Source: HGM04593 sp964458275 | GTDB lineage: Bacteria > Bacteroidota > Bacteroidia > Bacteroidales > Bacteroidaceae | Reading direction: 5' to 3' | DNA length: 64,000 nt | Assembly (NCBI GenBank): GCA_964458275.1 | Contig: CAYWIE010000002.1 | Coordinates: forward strand, 1-64,000 | Shown: positions 50,735-59,213 of the stretch, one piece after another | Layout: each line of letters starts with the position of its first letter | Position numbering within the stretch: position 1 is the stretch's first letter | The notes under the pieces: model-generated | Databases searched by the model: none | Seen by the model: the letters and a program-made list of their open reading frames with translations, nothing else | Told to the model about the DNA's origin: nothing | Program-made: the position numbers and the translations under genes

Positions 50735-52295
50735 CGTTGTCGCCCTCCCCTTTAATGAATTTTGCTGTACGGAGCATACCGTACATGTTTTCCAATATAG
50801 TTGTTATCTCTGTTTCATTATCGGCTACTGTCATCATTTTGCACAGCAACTCTTTGGTAAGTGTTGTGTAACCCTTGTTTCCTTCCTCTTCCATGAACTT
50901 TTTGTAGAAGTTATCAAGGCGGTCTTCGAGTGCTCTCTCGTTATTGTCGTTTCTGAATTTTTTCAGCAATATCTCCAACAGACCTTCGTTTGTTTTCAGC
51001 TTGTGGGCTATGGCAGAAATTTGTTTTTCCTCGACTATCAACTTTGATATTTTTTTGAATAGAGAGTAAATAGTTTCTCCTGCTGTAGGTATACTCTTTG
51101 TCAGTTCACCCACAAAGCCTGTACCGCTATGTTTGCGCAGTTGCCATGATATTGCATTTTTCTCTTTTATGTTCTTGGCTTTTTCGAACAACAGTTTGCG
51201 GGCATCGTTGAATGCTTCGTATAGCGGGTATTTGTAGTAGGTGATTGATAGGCCGTATGACAGGCAGGTATGTATACCGCCCGGTCTCAAGTTATCGTTA
51301 ATCTTTCCATCCACTTCGGCTCTGTACAGATTGTCAATGTCATCTAAAAGGTCGAATATGTTCTTGTCGACAGATTTTACGGGGGCTATGAAAAGCAGGT
51401 CGTCGCCGCCTGCATATATGGGCAGACCGCCGTAATCTTCTATCTTTTTGCAAGCTGCTTTTCCATAGCTTAACAATGAATCTGATATCTCTTTTACCTT
51501 GTCAGTTGAGACATTTGATATAATCTTGCCCATATTGTCGCCATCGGCTTGCACAATGCAGATGTATTTATAGTGTGAGAAGAATTTTTCTTCTTTGCCG
51601 TAGGTATTATTCTTGAACAGTTCTTTCAGATTCTGATAGAATTCATCCTCTTCTTGAACAGCCTTCTCGTTTTCTTTTTGGCGGAAAATGTTACACAGAT
51701 TTGTCCATTCTTTCTCTTTTTCTAATTCTGATAGCCGCCATGTCGCTATTTCCGCAAGGAATGGGATGTGAAATTCCATTTTTCCAAAAGCATGAATATG
51801 CAACGGTGAGCAACTGCCTATTGTTATAAGATTGATCGCACTCTCTCTACATTCTGCATCTGTGGCACGGTTGCATAGCTCGGTTGTGTCAAGCAGCCGG
51901 TTCAGTCGTTTAATGGGGCTTTCTGTGTCGCCTGCTTCTGCTTCCGCTTCTATTGTTGTGTACATTATGTTTATGTACTCTTTATTCACACCTGTGAGTC
52001 CCTCGAAATTCTTTAATGCACTGTCAATTATATTGCCTGCATCAAATTCACCCTCTACAAAGATGCGGTCAGGGTAGAGACCTACACCTGTCTTGTTTCC
52101 TGTTTCGAGTGTGGCCGGTGAGATTATTCTGCAATCGCTTGTCTCTTTTTTTAGCTCCTCTACTATTTTTAGCTCCTTTACTATGCACTGCATCAGAAAA
52201 GAGAACATGTAGCTTGCTGCCCAAATTTCTCTTGGGCGGCGTCCCATTGATATTGTGGAAACTATGGGACCTATGTTTATTCCTGTGTATTTCAT
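50727..52295 (-). CDS. cas10: Cas10/Cmr2, signalling polymerase without HD nuclease
   Basis: 522 residues, small for Cmr2. The palm polymerase is intact: CIVQADGDNMGKIIS in the first palm and YAGGDDLLF with GGDD at 296-299 in the second. No HD nuclease domain is present: the N-terminus goes straight into a helical palm (MKYTGINIGPIVSTISMGRRPREIWAASYM), so this protein should make a nucleotide signal and not cut DNA. In the related Bacteroides fragilis system the product is SAM-AMP, not cyclic oligoadenylate. That, and the CorA/NrN pair upstream, suggests the same chemistry here (inference). It overlaps cmr1 by 4 bp and cmr3 by 8 bp. Confidence 0.93.
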   Translation of the reverse strand: MKYTGINIGPIVSTISMGRRPREIWAASYMFSFLMQCIVKELKIVEELKKETSDCRIISPATLETGNKTGVGLYPDRIFVEGEFDAGNIIDSALKNFEGLTGVNKEYINIMYTTIEAEAEAGDTESPIKRLNRLLDTTELCNRATDAECRESAINLITIGSCSPLHIHAFGKMEFHIPFLAEIATWRLSELEKEKEWTNLCNIFRQKENEKAVQEEDEFYQNLKELFKNNTYGKEEKFFSHYKYICIVQADGDNMGKIISNVSTDKVKEISDSLLSYGKAACKKIEDYGGLPIYAGGDDLLFIAPVKSVDKNIFDLLDDIDNLYRAEVDGKINDNLRPGGIHTCLSYGLSITYYKYPLYEAFNDARKLLFEKAKNIKEKNAISWQLRKHSGTGFVGELTKSIPTAGETIYSLFKKISKLIVEEKQISAIAHKLKTNEGLLEILLKKFRNDNNERALEDRLDNFYKKFMEEEGNKGYTTLTKELLCKMMTVADNETEITTILENMYGMLRTAKFIKGEGDNDE

Positions 52296-53575
52296 GTGGT
52301 GTAACCTAATTCTTTGTCAATCTTTGCAAATTTCAAGAATTCAGCAAGGCTGAATTCTTTCGGAGTTTTAATACTATCTTTAATTTTTTTATTCTTATTA
52401 TTTTTGTCTTTTTCTATACTTACCGCAAATTCAAATTCTTGATCAAGGATTTCTTTTGGTATTTCATTAGCCAACAGATATATAGTGCTATCAATTACCT
52501 TAAAGAATATCGGAGATTGAAAGCGTTCAACATTTTTGCTATAGACAGTTATGATTGCTTTGTTTCTTTTTATGCCAAATGGAGGGTTTTCGAGTTGAAA
52601 CTCATATTGTCCGGCTAAGCCTAATAATGCTCTTAAGAAGTAGTAGCTTTCATCTACATTAATCCCGCGAAGAAATTTCTTATTATTGCCTTTTAATTCG
52701 TATACCTCGTTATTATTTTTATTTATATAATAATTGTTATAAAAGTGGTCTTTAATGAATTTCTTTTCCCAACGTTGTTTGTAACGTTTTCCATAAAGCA
52801 TCAATTTCGGTTTTGCGTATGGTTTGTTTATTCCAGATTTAAGAAGTTTATAGTCCTTTGTAATGGTCGAGAATATTTTGCCCAATGTCGCGTTGATCAG
52901 TTCTTTCTTGTAATATATGGAAAAAGCCTTTCTTAACAGCGTATCATTATCAATTAGCTGTATATCAGTTCTTGTTTCTTCTCCATTAGAGGTAATAACA
53001 CCATTCAGTACAGTATAACTGCCAAAACCTTTGTTTTGTCTTGTTCCGAAATTGTTTGCAACAAAAAATTCCTGAATCAACCCTGCTATTTCTTCGATTA
53101 ACCCATTCGAAACGCTCCAAATATTTACTATGGTGCAATCATGTTTCACTCCCTTGCATTTTGTTTTGTCCCATGCTTCTTTTTGTGCTTCTCGGTTTTC
53201 GGTGTTTGCAATTATTCCGTTTTCTTTCTCTTGAGCAAAATATGGTGTGGGAGTCAGCACGTTAATCCCGTTATTCACTAAATCACCTATCTTATTTCTA
53301 TTTAAATTTGACGCAATCAGATATTCTTCTTTATTTCCTGATGTTTCAATCCTCATTTTGTAGTTTAGCGCAGGATGTTCTCTCTTGCCTATGAGCCAAC
53401 CTTTTTCTTTTGCAACATTTTTACCATTTTCATAATTCTCTTTCCCTAATTTTATCAAGAGGAACTTATCCAGCTTTGGCTTGACTTCCGAAGCACGCAG
53501 TGTTGCTCCTTCTTGATTGTGCTGGAAGTGCAACAGCGGAGTATGTTGCCGTAGTGTTACTGTAAGTGTTTTCAT
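52292..53575 (-). CDS. cmr1: Cmr1, type III-B RAMP subunit
   Basis: 427 residues. Cmr1 sits at the far end of the complex near the crRNA 3' end and has two RAMP-type ferredoxin folds. RAMP signs: VTLRQHTPLLHFQHNQEGATLRASEVKP at the start, FGTRQNKGFGSYTV (a glycine loop) near residue 175, and SYYFLRALLGLAGQYEF, GIKRNKAIITVYSKN, ERFQSPIFFKVI in the second half. The gene is AT-rich with runs of AAA/AAT codons. It overlaps cas10 by 4 bp; a 16-bp gap separates it from the small membrane protein upstream. Confidence 0.88.
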   Translation of the reverse strand: MKTLTVTLRQHTPLLHFQHNQEGATLRASEVKPKLDKFLLIKLGKENYENGKNVAKEKGWLIGKREHPALNYKMRIETSGNKEEYLIASNLNRNKIGDLVNNGINVLTPTPYFAQEKENGIIANTENREAQKEAWDKTKCKGVKHDCTIVNIWSVSNGLIEEIAGLIQEFFVANNFGTRQNKGFGSYTVLNGVITSNGEETRTDIQLIDNDTLLRKAFSIYYKKELINATLGKIFSTITKDYKLLKSGINKPYAKPKLMLYGKRYKQRWEKKFIKDHFYNNYYINKNNNEVYELKGNNKKFLRGINVDESYYFLRALLGLAGQYEFQLENPPFGIKRNKAIITVYSKNVERFQSPIFFKVIDSTIYLLANEIPKEILDQEFEFAVSIEKDKNNKNKKIKDSIKTPKEFSLAEFLKFAKIDKELGYTT

Positions 53576-53591
53576 AGTATTTTGTCCTGTA

Positions 53592-53987
53592 TTATTTAAT
53601 TCTTATTTCCTCAAGTATACTTATTATTCGTTGTTTTTCTTCTTTTATTTTTTCTTTGGAGATATCTCCCAATTTTGAAATCAATATATATTCTAATGAT
53701 TTGTCCTGTTTTAGCATTTCTATCTCTTTTCTCAACTCTTCATTTTCGCTTTTCAAGTTTTTGATAGTATTTTCCTCTTCTTTTGTTTCTTTTTCTTTTC
53801 TTGTTGTTTCGTTTCTATTAAGGATCTCTTTCTCCCATTTGTCTTTCCTATTCCTCTCGTCAAAGAGAATTTCTTTTTCAATGGCTTTTGCAGTACGGCA
53901 CATGCAATATTTGAATACGTATATTATGACTGTAACCGCAACAATTGAAGTGCAAATAATGCTTGTGATGATAATAGAATCATTCAT
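53592..53987 (-). CDS. small membrane/coiled-coil protein inside the type III-B operon
   Basis: 131 residues. One N-terminal membrane helix (IIITSIICTSIVAVTVIIYVF) is followed by a short basic/cysteine stretch (KYCMCRTAKAIEKE) and about 90 residues of charged coiled coil rich in Lys and Glu (TIKNLKSENEELRKEIEMLK). No enzymatic motif is seen. It overlaps the corA stop by 4 bp and is 16 bp from cmr1, so it is tightly coupled in translation to the CorA-like effector. I know no family for it. Proposed roles, by position only: adaptor or regulator of CorA, or membrane anchor of the complex. Confidence 0.72.
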   Translation of the reverse strand: MNDSIIITSIICTSIVAVTVIIYVFKYCMCRTAKAIEKEILFDERNRKDKWEKEILNRNETTRKEKETKEEENTIKNLKSENEELRKEIEMLKQDKSLEYILISKLGDISKEKIKEEKQRIISILEEIRIK

Positions 53988-55513
53988 TGTCGTTTCCTCC
54001 TGTTTTGAATTAGTAAATAAATTGATATTAATGTTGCTATTATAATCAGTGCCAGTTCCGTTGTCCAGTCTGCGGCGTTCAAACTGTCTTCTCTGAATAG
54101 CGGGTTCATTCCGAAGATACCGGTAAGCAGTGTCGCAGGCAGGAATACCGCAGCCAGCAGATTGAGGAAATCTCCGTTCTCGCTGCGTCGTTGTTCTATC
54201 TTAAGTGTTATGTATTGGTGGAGTTCGCTAATCTCTTCATCAAGTTCTTTTATCTGCACTTCTGACTTGAATTGATTCATCATCATACCGTATAGTTCAA
54301 TGCCTTGGTCCTGTGCTGTTATGTTTCTGAAAAACATCTGGTTGACAAAGCGGATATACTCTTTGTATAGAGATTCGGCATATCTGGCTGTCTCTTTTGA
54401 ATTTCCATCTTTGATTGCGCTTACTTTAGTTATTTCTTCAGAGAAACGCAGTATCGATGCACGTTGTATAATAACAAGTTCCAACATCCTTGAGTAGATG
54501 GTGCGCATGTGCATAGAGAGTATATTTTCTGCAAACCATGAATCGTCTGTCAGGGCGGTGAACGAGTATCGTGTTATGCCGTATAAGGTGCCTTGTTGCT
54601 GCCAACGGTAGTATGTGGATTCTTTTGTCAATGCTTTTAGCATCTCTTTGTTCTGGCAACTTGTGAAATCGCCATTGTCAACAAATATGTATTTATACCA
54701 TAAGTCTTGTTCGTCGAATTCTGTTTTTTCGATTTCTTTTATTTCATTTGCAATGTCTGCGTTGCCATACCAACAGTTGACAATCATGCGGTCGTCAATA
54801 ACCGGGGTTATGATGAGGTCAGATGACAGCTCTTTTATCAGGTTTCTGATGAAGTGTGCCGGTTCCCAAATATTTGAAAATCCGCGTTGTGTCATGCTGC
54901 CTCTTTCTTTTGTGTAGTCAAATGTATCTCTATAGCTTTCTTCTGCTCCATCTAATCCGACGATGTCTATTGAATGTGCTATCAATGAGCGGTTTCCGGT
55001 GTCGAATTCTCCGGAATGTGGTGGCATTATGCGACGCCCGAACTGGTTTATGTTTCTAATGTCTGATTCCTCTTTCTGGTCTTCTCTTTCGTTTTTTAAA
55101 AAGAAAGACATTATACCGACTCCGGTTGAGTAGAGGTTTAAGTTCAGGGCTTCGAGTCTTAGAATGTAGTTCTTTTCTTTGATTCTTATATGATATTCTA
55201 CATCCCGTTCTTGTGGCTCACGGCGTTCGTAGTGGTAAATCAGCGGGTTCTCTATCCCTTTTATGTCGTAAAGAACAGGGTGTACAAATTTGAAGTAGTA
55301 TTGTCTTTCGGCAAACAATTCTTCATGCTCTGTAATGTCTGCACTGTTTATGGCGGCGTTGTCATCTATCTGCACCCTTTGCCACATGCTGTTTTCTGAA
55401 ATCCGTATGTTGGAAAGAGCTGTTTGTTCCGAAAATGTTTTGCTCTTCTTGTTTTCAGTTTCCCATTTGAAAGGGAAATAGAAAATATGGTAACTGTATG
55501 TCTTATTCTCCAT
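53984..55513 (-). CDS. CorA-like membrane effector of type III-B CRISPR
   Basis: 509 residues, much longer than the 320-370 of ordinary CorA. The C-terminal 65 residues hold the two membrane helices (FLNLLAAVFLPATLLTGIFGM at about 449-469 and LALIIIATLISIYLLI at 486-501) with the GMN selectivity motif at 468-470. A long stalk-like helical part precedes them (about 330-450), and the extended cytoplasmic N-terminus would be the ligand-sensing part. In the B. fragilis type III-B system CorA is the effector opened by SAM-AMP, killing or arresting the infected cell by membrane disruption. Position between nrN (11-bp overlap) and the small membrane protein matches that setting. Confidence 0.88.
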   Translation of the reverse strand: MENKTYSYHIFYFPFKWETENKKSKTFSEQTALSNIRISENSMWQRVQIDDNAAINSADITEHEELFAERQYYFKFVHPVLYDIKGIENPLIYHYERREPQERDVEYHIRIKEKNYILRLEALNLNLYSTGVGIMSFFLKNEREDQKEESDIRNINQFGRRIMPPHSGEFDTGNRSLIAHSIDIVGLDGAEESYRDTFDYTKERGSMTQRGFSNIWEPAHFIRNLIKELSSDLIITPVIDDRMIVNCWYGNADIANEIKEIEKTEFDEQDLWYKYIFVDNGDFTSCQNKEMLKALTKESTYYRWQQQGTLYGITRYSFTALTDDSWFAENILSMHMRTIYSRMLELVIIQRASILRFSEEITKVSAIKDGNSKETARYAESLYKEYIRFVNQMFFRNITAQDQGIELYGMMMNQFKSEVQIKELDEEISELHQYITLKIEQRRSENGDFLNLLAAVFLPATLLTGIFGMNPLFREDSLNAADWTTELALIIIATLISIYLLIQNRRKRQ

Positions 55514-56270
55514 GTCTGCCGGTAGTTATTGTTTCTATTATTCTTGTTATTTCTTCGGGTGAACAAGTGTGATACTTCATCCCTATGTAGCCGTCAGGAC
55601 CTCCGCCATGGAATAGTTTTCCAGCCGATTCTTCTTCGGGAAGCAGTTCCGGTATTCTGTCTGCATCTTTACCGTAGTATATCCATTCGTCGTCTGTGTA
55701 TATAAGCAGTTTCTTGTATGGATAAAGACGGTCGCATATAGGGGAGAAGCGCGAAGAGAGAGCCTTTATCACAATTATCCCCCCTTTGCGTGTGAGATTT
55801 TCTGTTATTGCTTTTTCGGCAAGCAGTTCATCGGTCTCTGTAACTCCTTGTGCGTTGCGGTCGGCATAGCGTATTTTCTCTATTTCCTCTTTGGTGGCTC
55901 CGAATTCTTCCAGACCGGGAATATAGGCTTTGTCGTTCATTGCAATGAGTTGCATCATGCGATTCATGGGTATTTGCAGAAGCGACGCAACTTGCTCCAA
56001 TGCTGAGGGCAGATGGCTCTGCCGGTTGTGATGGTCTATGGTGTGGTAGTTGGCAGGGAGCGGAATGTCTTCCCGGAGTTCTATTCCGTATATTGTGTGG
56101 GTAGGGGAGAGTGTATCCAGTGTGTCGGCATATTTGCTCAACAATGCATTGTCCCACCTCAGTTGCAGGTCGGTATATGGTATTCTGTTGCTCTCCAGGA
56201 GGTCGCGTATGGCAAGCATTTCGAGGTCGTGTCCTCCGAGAAGAAAGTGCATGTTATCTGTTCTTTTCAT
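55503..56270 (-). CDS. NrN, DHH-family phosphodiesterase (signal-degrading enzyme)
   Basis: 255 residues; a second ATG at 56252 would drop six residues and remove the overlap with cas6. DHH-family motifs are present: MHFLLGGHDLEMLAIRDLL (motif I aspartate region), TIDHHNR with D79, H80 and H81 (motif III), and a conserved GGGPDGYIGMKYH close to the C-terminus (the DHHA1-like part ends in GGGPDG rather than the classic GGGH). Such nanoRNase-like enzymes hydrolyse small phosphodiesters. In the SAM-AMP pathway NrN degrades the messenger, so it would switch the CorA response off. It overlaps both neighbours, cas6 (17 bp) and corA (11 bp). Confidence 0.87.
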   Translation of the reverse strand: MKRTDNMHFLLGGHDLEMLAIRDLLESNRIPYTDLQLRWDNALLSKYADTLDTLSPTHTIYGIELREDIPLPANYHTIDHHNRQSHLPSALEQVASLLQIPMNRMMQLIAMNDKAYIPGLEEFGATKEEIEKIRYADRNAQGVTETDELLAEKAITENLTRKGGIIVIKALSSRFSPICDRLYPYKKLLIYTDDEWIYYGKDADRIPELLPEEESAGKLFHGGGPDGYIGMKYHTCSPEEITRIIETITTGRHGE

Positions 56271-56964
56271 CCTTGTTGCGCATTATAATTCCTCTGCCAA
56301 TGCTTATTGATTTTCCGATACCTATGTAGTCAGGCAAGAGTATGTTGGTCTTAAAACGGACAGTGAATGATTTCAGTGCAATATCTTTGTATGTGAATGG
56401 CTCCTCCTCACTTATTTCCTGAATGCAGCAATGGATTGCTGTTGTGAAGTATATTCCTATGCCTTTGGCGAAAGAGAGTATATTGGCAGTCAATATCCGT
56501 TCGAGCATTTTTATTCTCTCTGCAAGGCTTTCTGTTTCTTGAAATTTCCGGTAGTTGCCGCTGTTGAGCGGCAACCATCCTTGTATAGTGTATGTCAGGG
56601 GCGATTGTTGTGCATTGATTGCAATTCTTTGGGAACGCACTCCTATAAGTTCTAACTCTGTTCTGTGATTGCCGAGTGTGCATGGAATTGAAATTCTCTC
56701 TTTCAGCAGTGTTTCGATTGCTTCTCCTCCTTCGTTTATTCCCACTATCAGTGTGTTGTTGTCGCTCGTCTTGTATTGTATAAGCGGATATGTATAGTTG
56801 TAGCTTTCGTTAGTGTGGTTGTGAAACAGAGGATTGTTGCATGATTCCTTAATCATGCAACCGCGGAAATATGGAATTTCTTTATCTGTAATCCGTTGTT
56901 TGAATGTGGCGATAACTATTCTGGTCTCTTTTTCCATATACTGACAAATGAGCGGGACATTCAA
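56254..56964 (-). CDS. cas6: Cas6, crRNA-processing endoribonuclease
   Basis: 236 residues (227 if started at the second ATG, 56937, MEKETRIVIATFKQR). Cas6 cuts the CRISPR transcript within repeats to give crRNAs. The C-terminal ferredoxin half is recognisable: SFTVRFKTNILLPDYIGIGKSISIGRGIIMR, with the glycine-rich loop GIGKSISIGRG typical of Cas6. It is the first gene of the ten-gene operon, with promoter boxes in the repeat just upstream. Its usual companion, a CRISPR array, is absent from the window. Confidence 0.85.
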   Translation of the reverse strand: MNVPLICQYMEKETRIVIATFKQRITDKEIPYFRGCMIKESCNNPLFHNHTNESYNYTYPLIQYKTSDNNTLIVGINEGGEAIETLLKERISIPCTLGNHRTELELIGVRSQRIAINAQQSPLTYTIQGWLPLNSGNYRKFQETESLAERIKMLERILTANILSFAKGIGIYFTTAIHCCIQEISEEEPFTYKDIALKSFTVRFKTNILLPDYIGIGKSISIGRGIIMRNKDEKNR

Positions 56965-56993
56965 AGTTTTCTTTGAAATTTTAGAAGTTTATA

Positions 56994-57117
56994 CCGTCTA
57001 TATTCGCGGTTTACTGCAAATATATGGACAAACGAGCGAGAAATATCAAGTTTACTTGAATATTTTTCACAGCGAGTGCAGTCTATTTTCGAGGTTTACC
57101 TCAAATATAGTGATAAT
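56994..57117 (-). promoter_or_regulatory. tandem promoter repeat upstream of the type III-B operon
   Basis: Two TATATTTG boxes (minus strand) lie at 57017-57024 and 57102-57109, 85 bp apart, inside duplicated sequence. CAGTCTATTTTCGAGGTTTA at 57080 echoes CGTCTATATTCGCGGTTTA near 56996. The nearer box would start transcripts near 57010, about 46 bp ahead of the cas6 ATG at 56964. A similar 110-base block lies upstream of the radical SAM gene at 38350-38470. Confidence 0.6.
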
Positions 57118-57156
57118 TCTATAAATAGCTGCTCTATTTAGAAGCTGTTTGAATTA

Positions 57157-59193
57157 TTACTCATTGATGTTGGGGAGGTAAATAATGTTGTCAAGCGCGT
57201 TCTTGCCTTCTACGTCGGTTACCACAAATGTGAACATCCATTTATTGAGACGCACTCCGCCGTCGGGGTTGTTGGGAAGTTTCATGAATACTTTGTTCCA
57301 CCCTTTCTGCAGTGTAATCCGGGTGATGGGACGGGCTGTGAAATTTTCATTCAACAGTTCTTTCTCATTATCAATGGGTTTTCCTGTATTTTCCCACTCC
57401 GGAGCTTTTATCTCTTCTCCATTCAACCAAATGCGTGAACCGCGACGGTCCCATTTTCCTCTGTCCGGTGCATAATCCTTTTCGGAACGCCCATAGTTCT
57501 GGAATTCGATTTGTGCGCCAGCCTGTTGGGTTACGGGTGAATTTATATATGTCCATGCGTACGCAGTTGTTCCGGTTTGCGGGTTTTCGAAGTGTGTGGG
57601 AATTATTCCTCCCCATGTATGACGCAGATAGATGCCGGCTCCTGTTGCCACTCTTGTGCCATATTGCTTTCCGTTGTATGTGTAGCTCTCTTTAGGTCCC
57701 TCTGTTTCGGGGGGCAGAATCTTGTCGGCATCTCCGTCATTGGGGAATGCTTCTGTTATGCACCATTGCACGTTGCACTGTTTGACGTAGGGGATGGGCT
57801 CGTTTTTCAGCGAATGTGCCTTGTGGAAAAGAAAGCGACGTTCCCAGTCGGCAAATTCGGCAAATTCGGGAGTGTGGGAGTGCAGGGCGGTTCCGCCTTT
57901 TTCAATATATTGTGTGCCTCCGCCTTTCCATGCCCTTTCGCACGATGCAAGCACGTTTGCATACAGATTGTTCTGTACGATAATATCTTCGTGGCTGGGA
58001 AGTTTGCGGTCGTTCCATAGGGCGGTTATTGTGCCGGCTGTTTCGCTGTCTCCTTTTTCCTTATAGTAGATGTTGCTTTTATATATGCCGGCTACGTCGG
58101 CATATATATCAAAATGGTTCACATAGTTGTACCTGCAGTCGATGTTGGGTATTCCTGATACCTTGCGGCCTGCGGTGGACCACATCTGTGTCATGTCGAA
58201 CCCTGCGTCTGCCGAAATGCGTACACCGCGTATAGGGTTCCACACAATTACCTTTTTGCCGAGTGAATGAACTTTGTCGGTCATTGTCTTAAGAAAGCCG
58301 GGGTAGGTGATGCTCTCTTCGTCCGCTCCAATGTGTATGTATGGCGCAAGGGGGAATGTCGAAGCTACTTCGTCCAATATGTTTTTCAGTTCCTGCACTC
58401 CCTCGTCGCTCTGCATGGAGTGGCCCATTGCTCTTTTGAATGATGCGCTGTGTCCGGGCATGTCTATTTCGGGGATGATTGTTACGCCTCTTTCTGCTGC
58501 GAATGTTTCAAGATTGCGGCACTCCTCCTGTGTGTAGTACATTCCGGGGAAACGGCTCATAGAACTGTCGGCTGTCAGCTGCGGGTATTTCTTCACTTCG
58601 AACCGCCATGCCTGATTCTCGGTCATGTGAAAATGGAATGTGTTTACCTTGAAACGCGACAGCAGCTCTATCTCTTTCTTAATCTCTTCGATGGGAATGA
58701 AGCTGCGTCCTACATCGTGCATGAATCCGCGCAGCTTGAATGACGGCCAGTCTACAATCTCTACGCACTCCAGCTTCTCTTCTCCTTTCCTGTAGCCCTG
58801 GGCAAGCTGCATGAGCGTTTGTGTGGCGCGTGTTACTCCAATTTCCGTTGTTGCTTCTATGGTTATTTTTTGCGGCTCTATTTTCAGGCTATAAGCCTCA
58901 TTGGGGTAGCCATGTAGACGGTAGTCATAACTGCCTTCTATGCTTTTTGCAAATCTTACGGTTATACTTGGTGCACTCTTTTTATTTGTAATGCCGCCAT
59001 ATTTTTCGACGAATTCTTTTAGAAGTACATTCTTGCTGCCATCGTCTATCCTTATCTTTCTATTAAGGTCGAATTCTGTGCTGTTTGTCAGCTTGACGAT
59101 TTTAGGCGTGGGCAGCAATTCTGTAACTTTTCCTTCGACATTTGCAGCAATGCCGAACATGGCGATGATGGCTGTAAAAATGTATTTTTTCAT
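57157..59193 (-). CDS. secreted beta-N-acetylhexosaminidase, GH20
   Basis: 678 residues with a signal peptide (MKKYIFTAIIAMFGIAANVEG). An N-terminal GH20b domain (about 25-145) leads to the barrel, which starts FKLRGFMHDVGRSFIP. The catalytic pair is D291-E292 in HIGADEESI (HIGGDE is more usual); PEIDMPGHSASF is the conserved substrate loop. A C-terminal domain contains WDRRGSRIWLNGEEI. GH20 enzymes cut terminal GlcNAc or GalNAc by substrate-assisted catalysis, as on mucin glycans. It is 20 bp downstream of a LamG/EEP protein gene, which suggests joint action on host glycoconjugates. Confidence 0.92.
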   Translation of the reverse strand: MKKYIFTAIIAMFGIAANVEGKVTELLPTPKIVKLTNSTEFDLNRKIRIDDGSKNVLLKEFVEKYGGITNKKSAPSITVRFAKSIEGSYDYRLHGYPNEAYSLKIEPQKITIEATTEIGVTRATQTLMQLAQGYRKGEEKLECVEIVDWPSFKLRGFMHDVGRSFIPIEEIKKEIELLSRFKVNTFHFHMTENQAWRFEVKKYPQLTADSSMSRFPGMYYTQEECRNLETFAAERGVTIIPEIDMPGHSASFKRAMGHSMQSDEGVQELKNILDEVASTFPLAPYIHIGADEESITYPGFLKTMTDKVHSLGKKVIVWNPIRGVRISADAGFDMTQMWSTAGRKVSGIPNIDCRYNYVNHFDIYADVAGIYKSNIYYKEKGDSETAGTITALWNDRKLPSHEDIIVQNNLYANVLASCERAWKGGGTQYIEKGGTALHSHTPEFAEFADWERRFLFHKAHSLKNEPIPYVKQCNVQWCITEAFPNDGDADKILPPETEGPKESYTYNGKQYGTRVATGAGIYLRHTWGGIIPTHFENPQTGTTAYAWTYINSPVTQQAGAQIEFQNYGRSEKDYAPDRGKWDRRGSRIWLNGEEIKAPEWENTGKPIDNEKELLNENFTARPITRITLQKGWNKVFMKLPNNPDGGVRLNKWMFTFVVTDVEGKNALDNIIYLPNINE

Positions 59194-59213
59194 ATTATTT
59201 TATGTTTGAGTTT

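Noticed and set aside
47576..57156. CRISPR array belonging to the type III-B operon
   Set aside because: No regularly spaced repeats of 25-40 bases were found on either side; the duplicated 85-bp block upstream of cas6 is a promoter repeat with only two partial copies.
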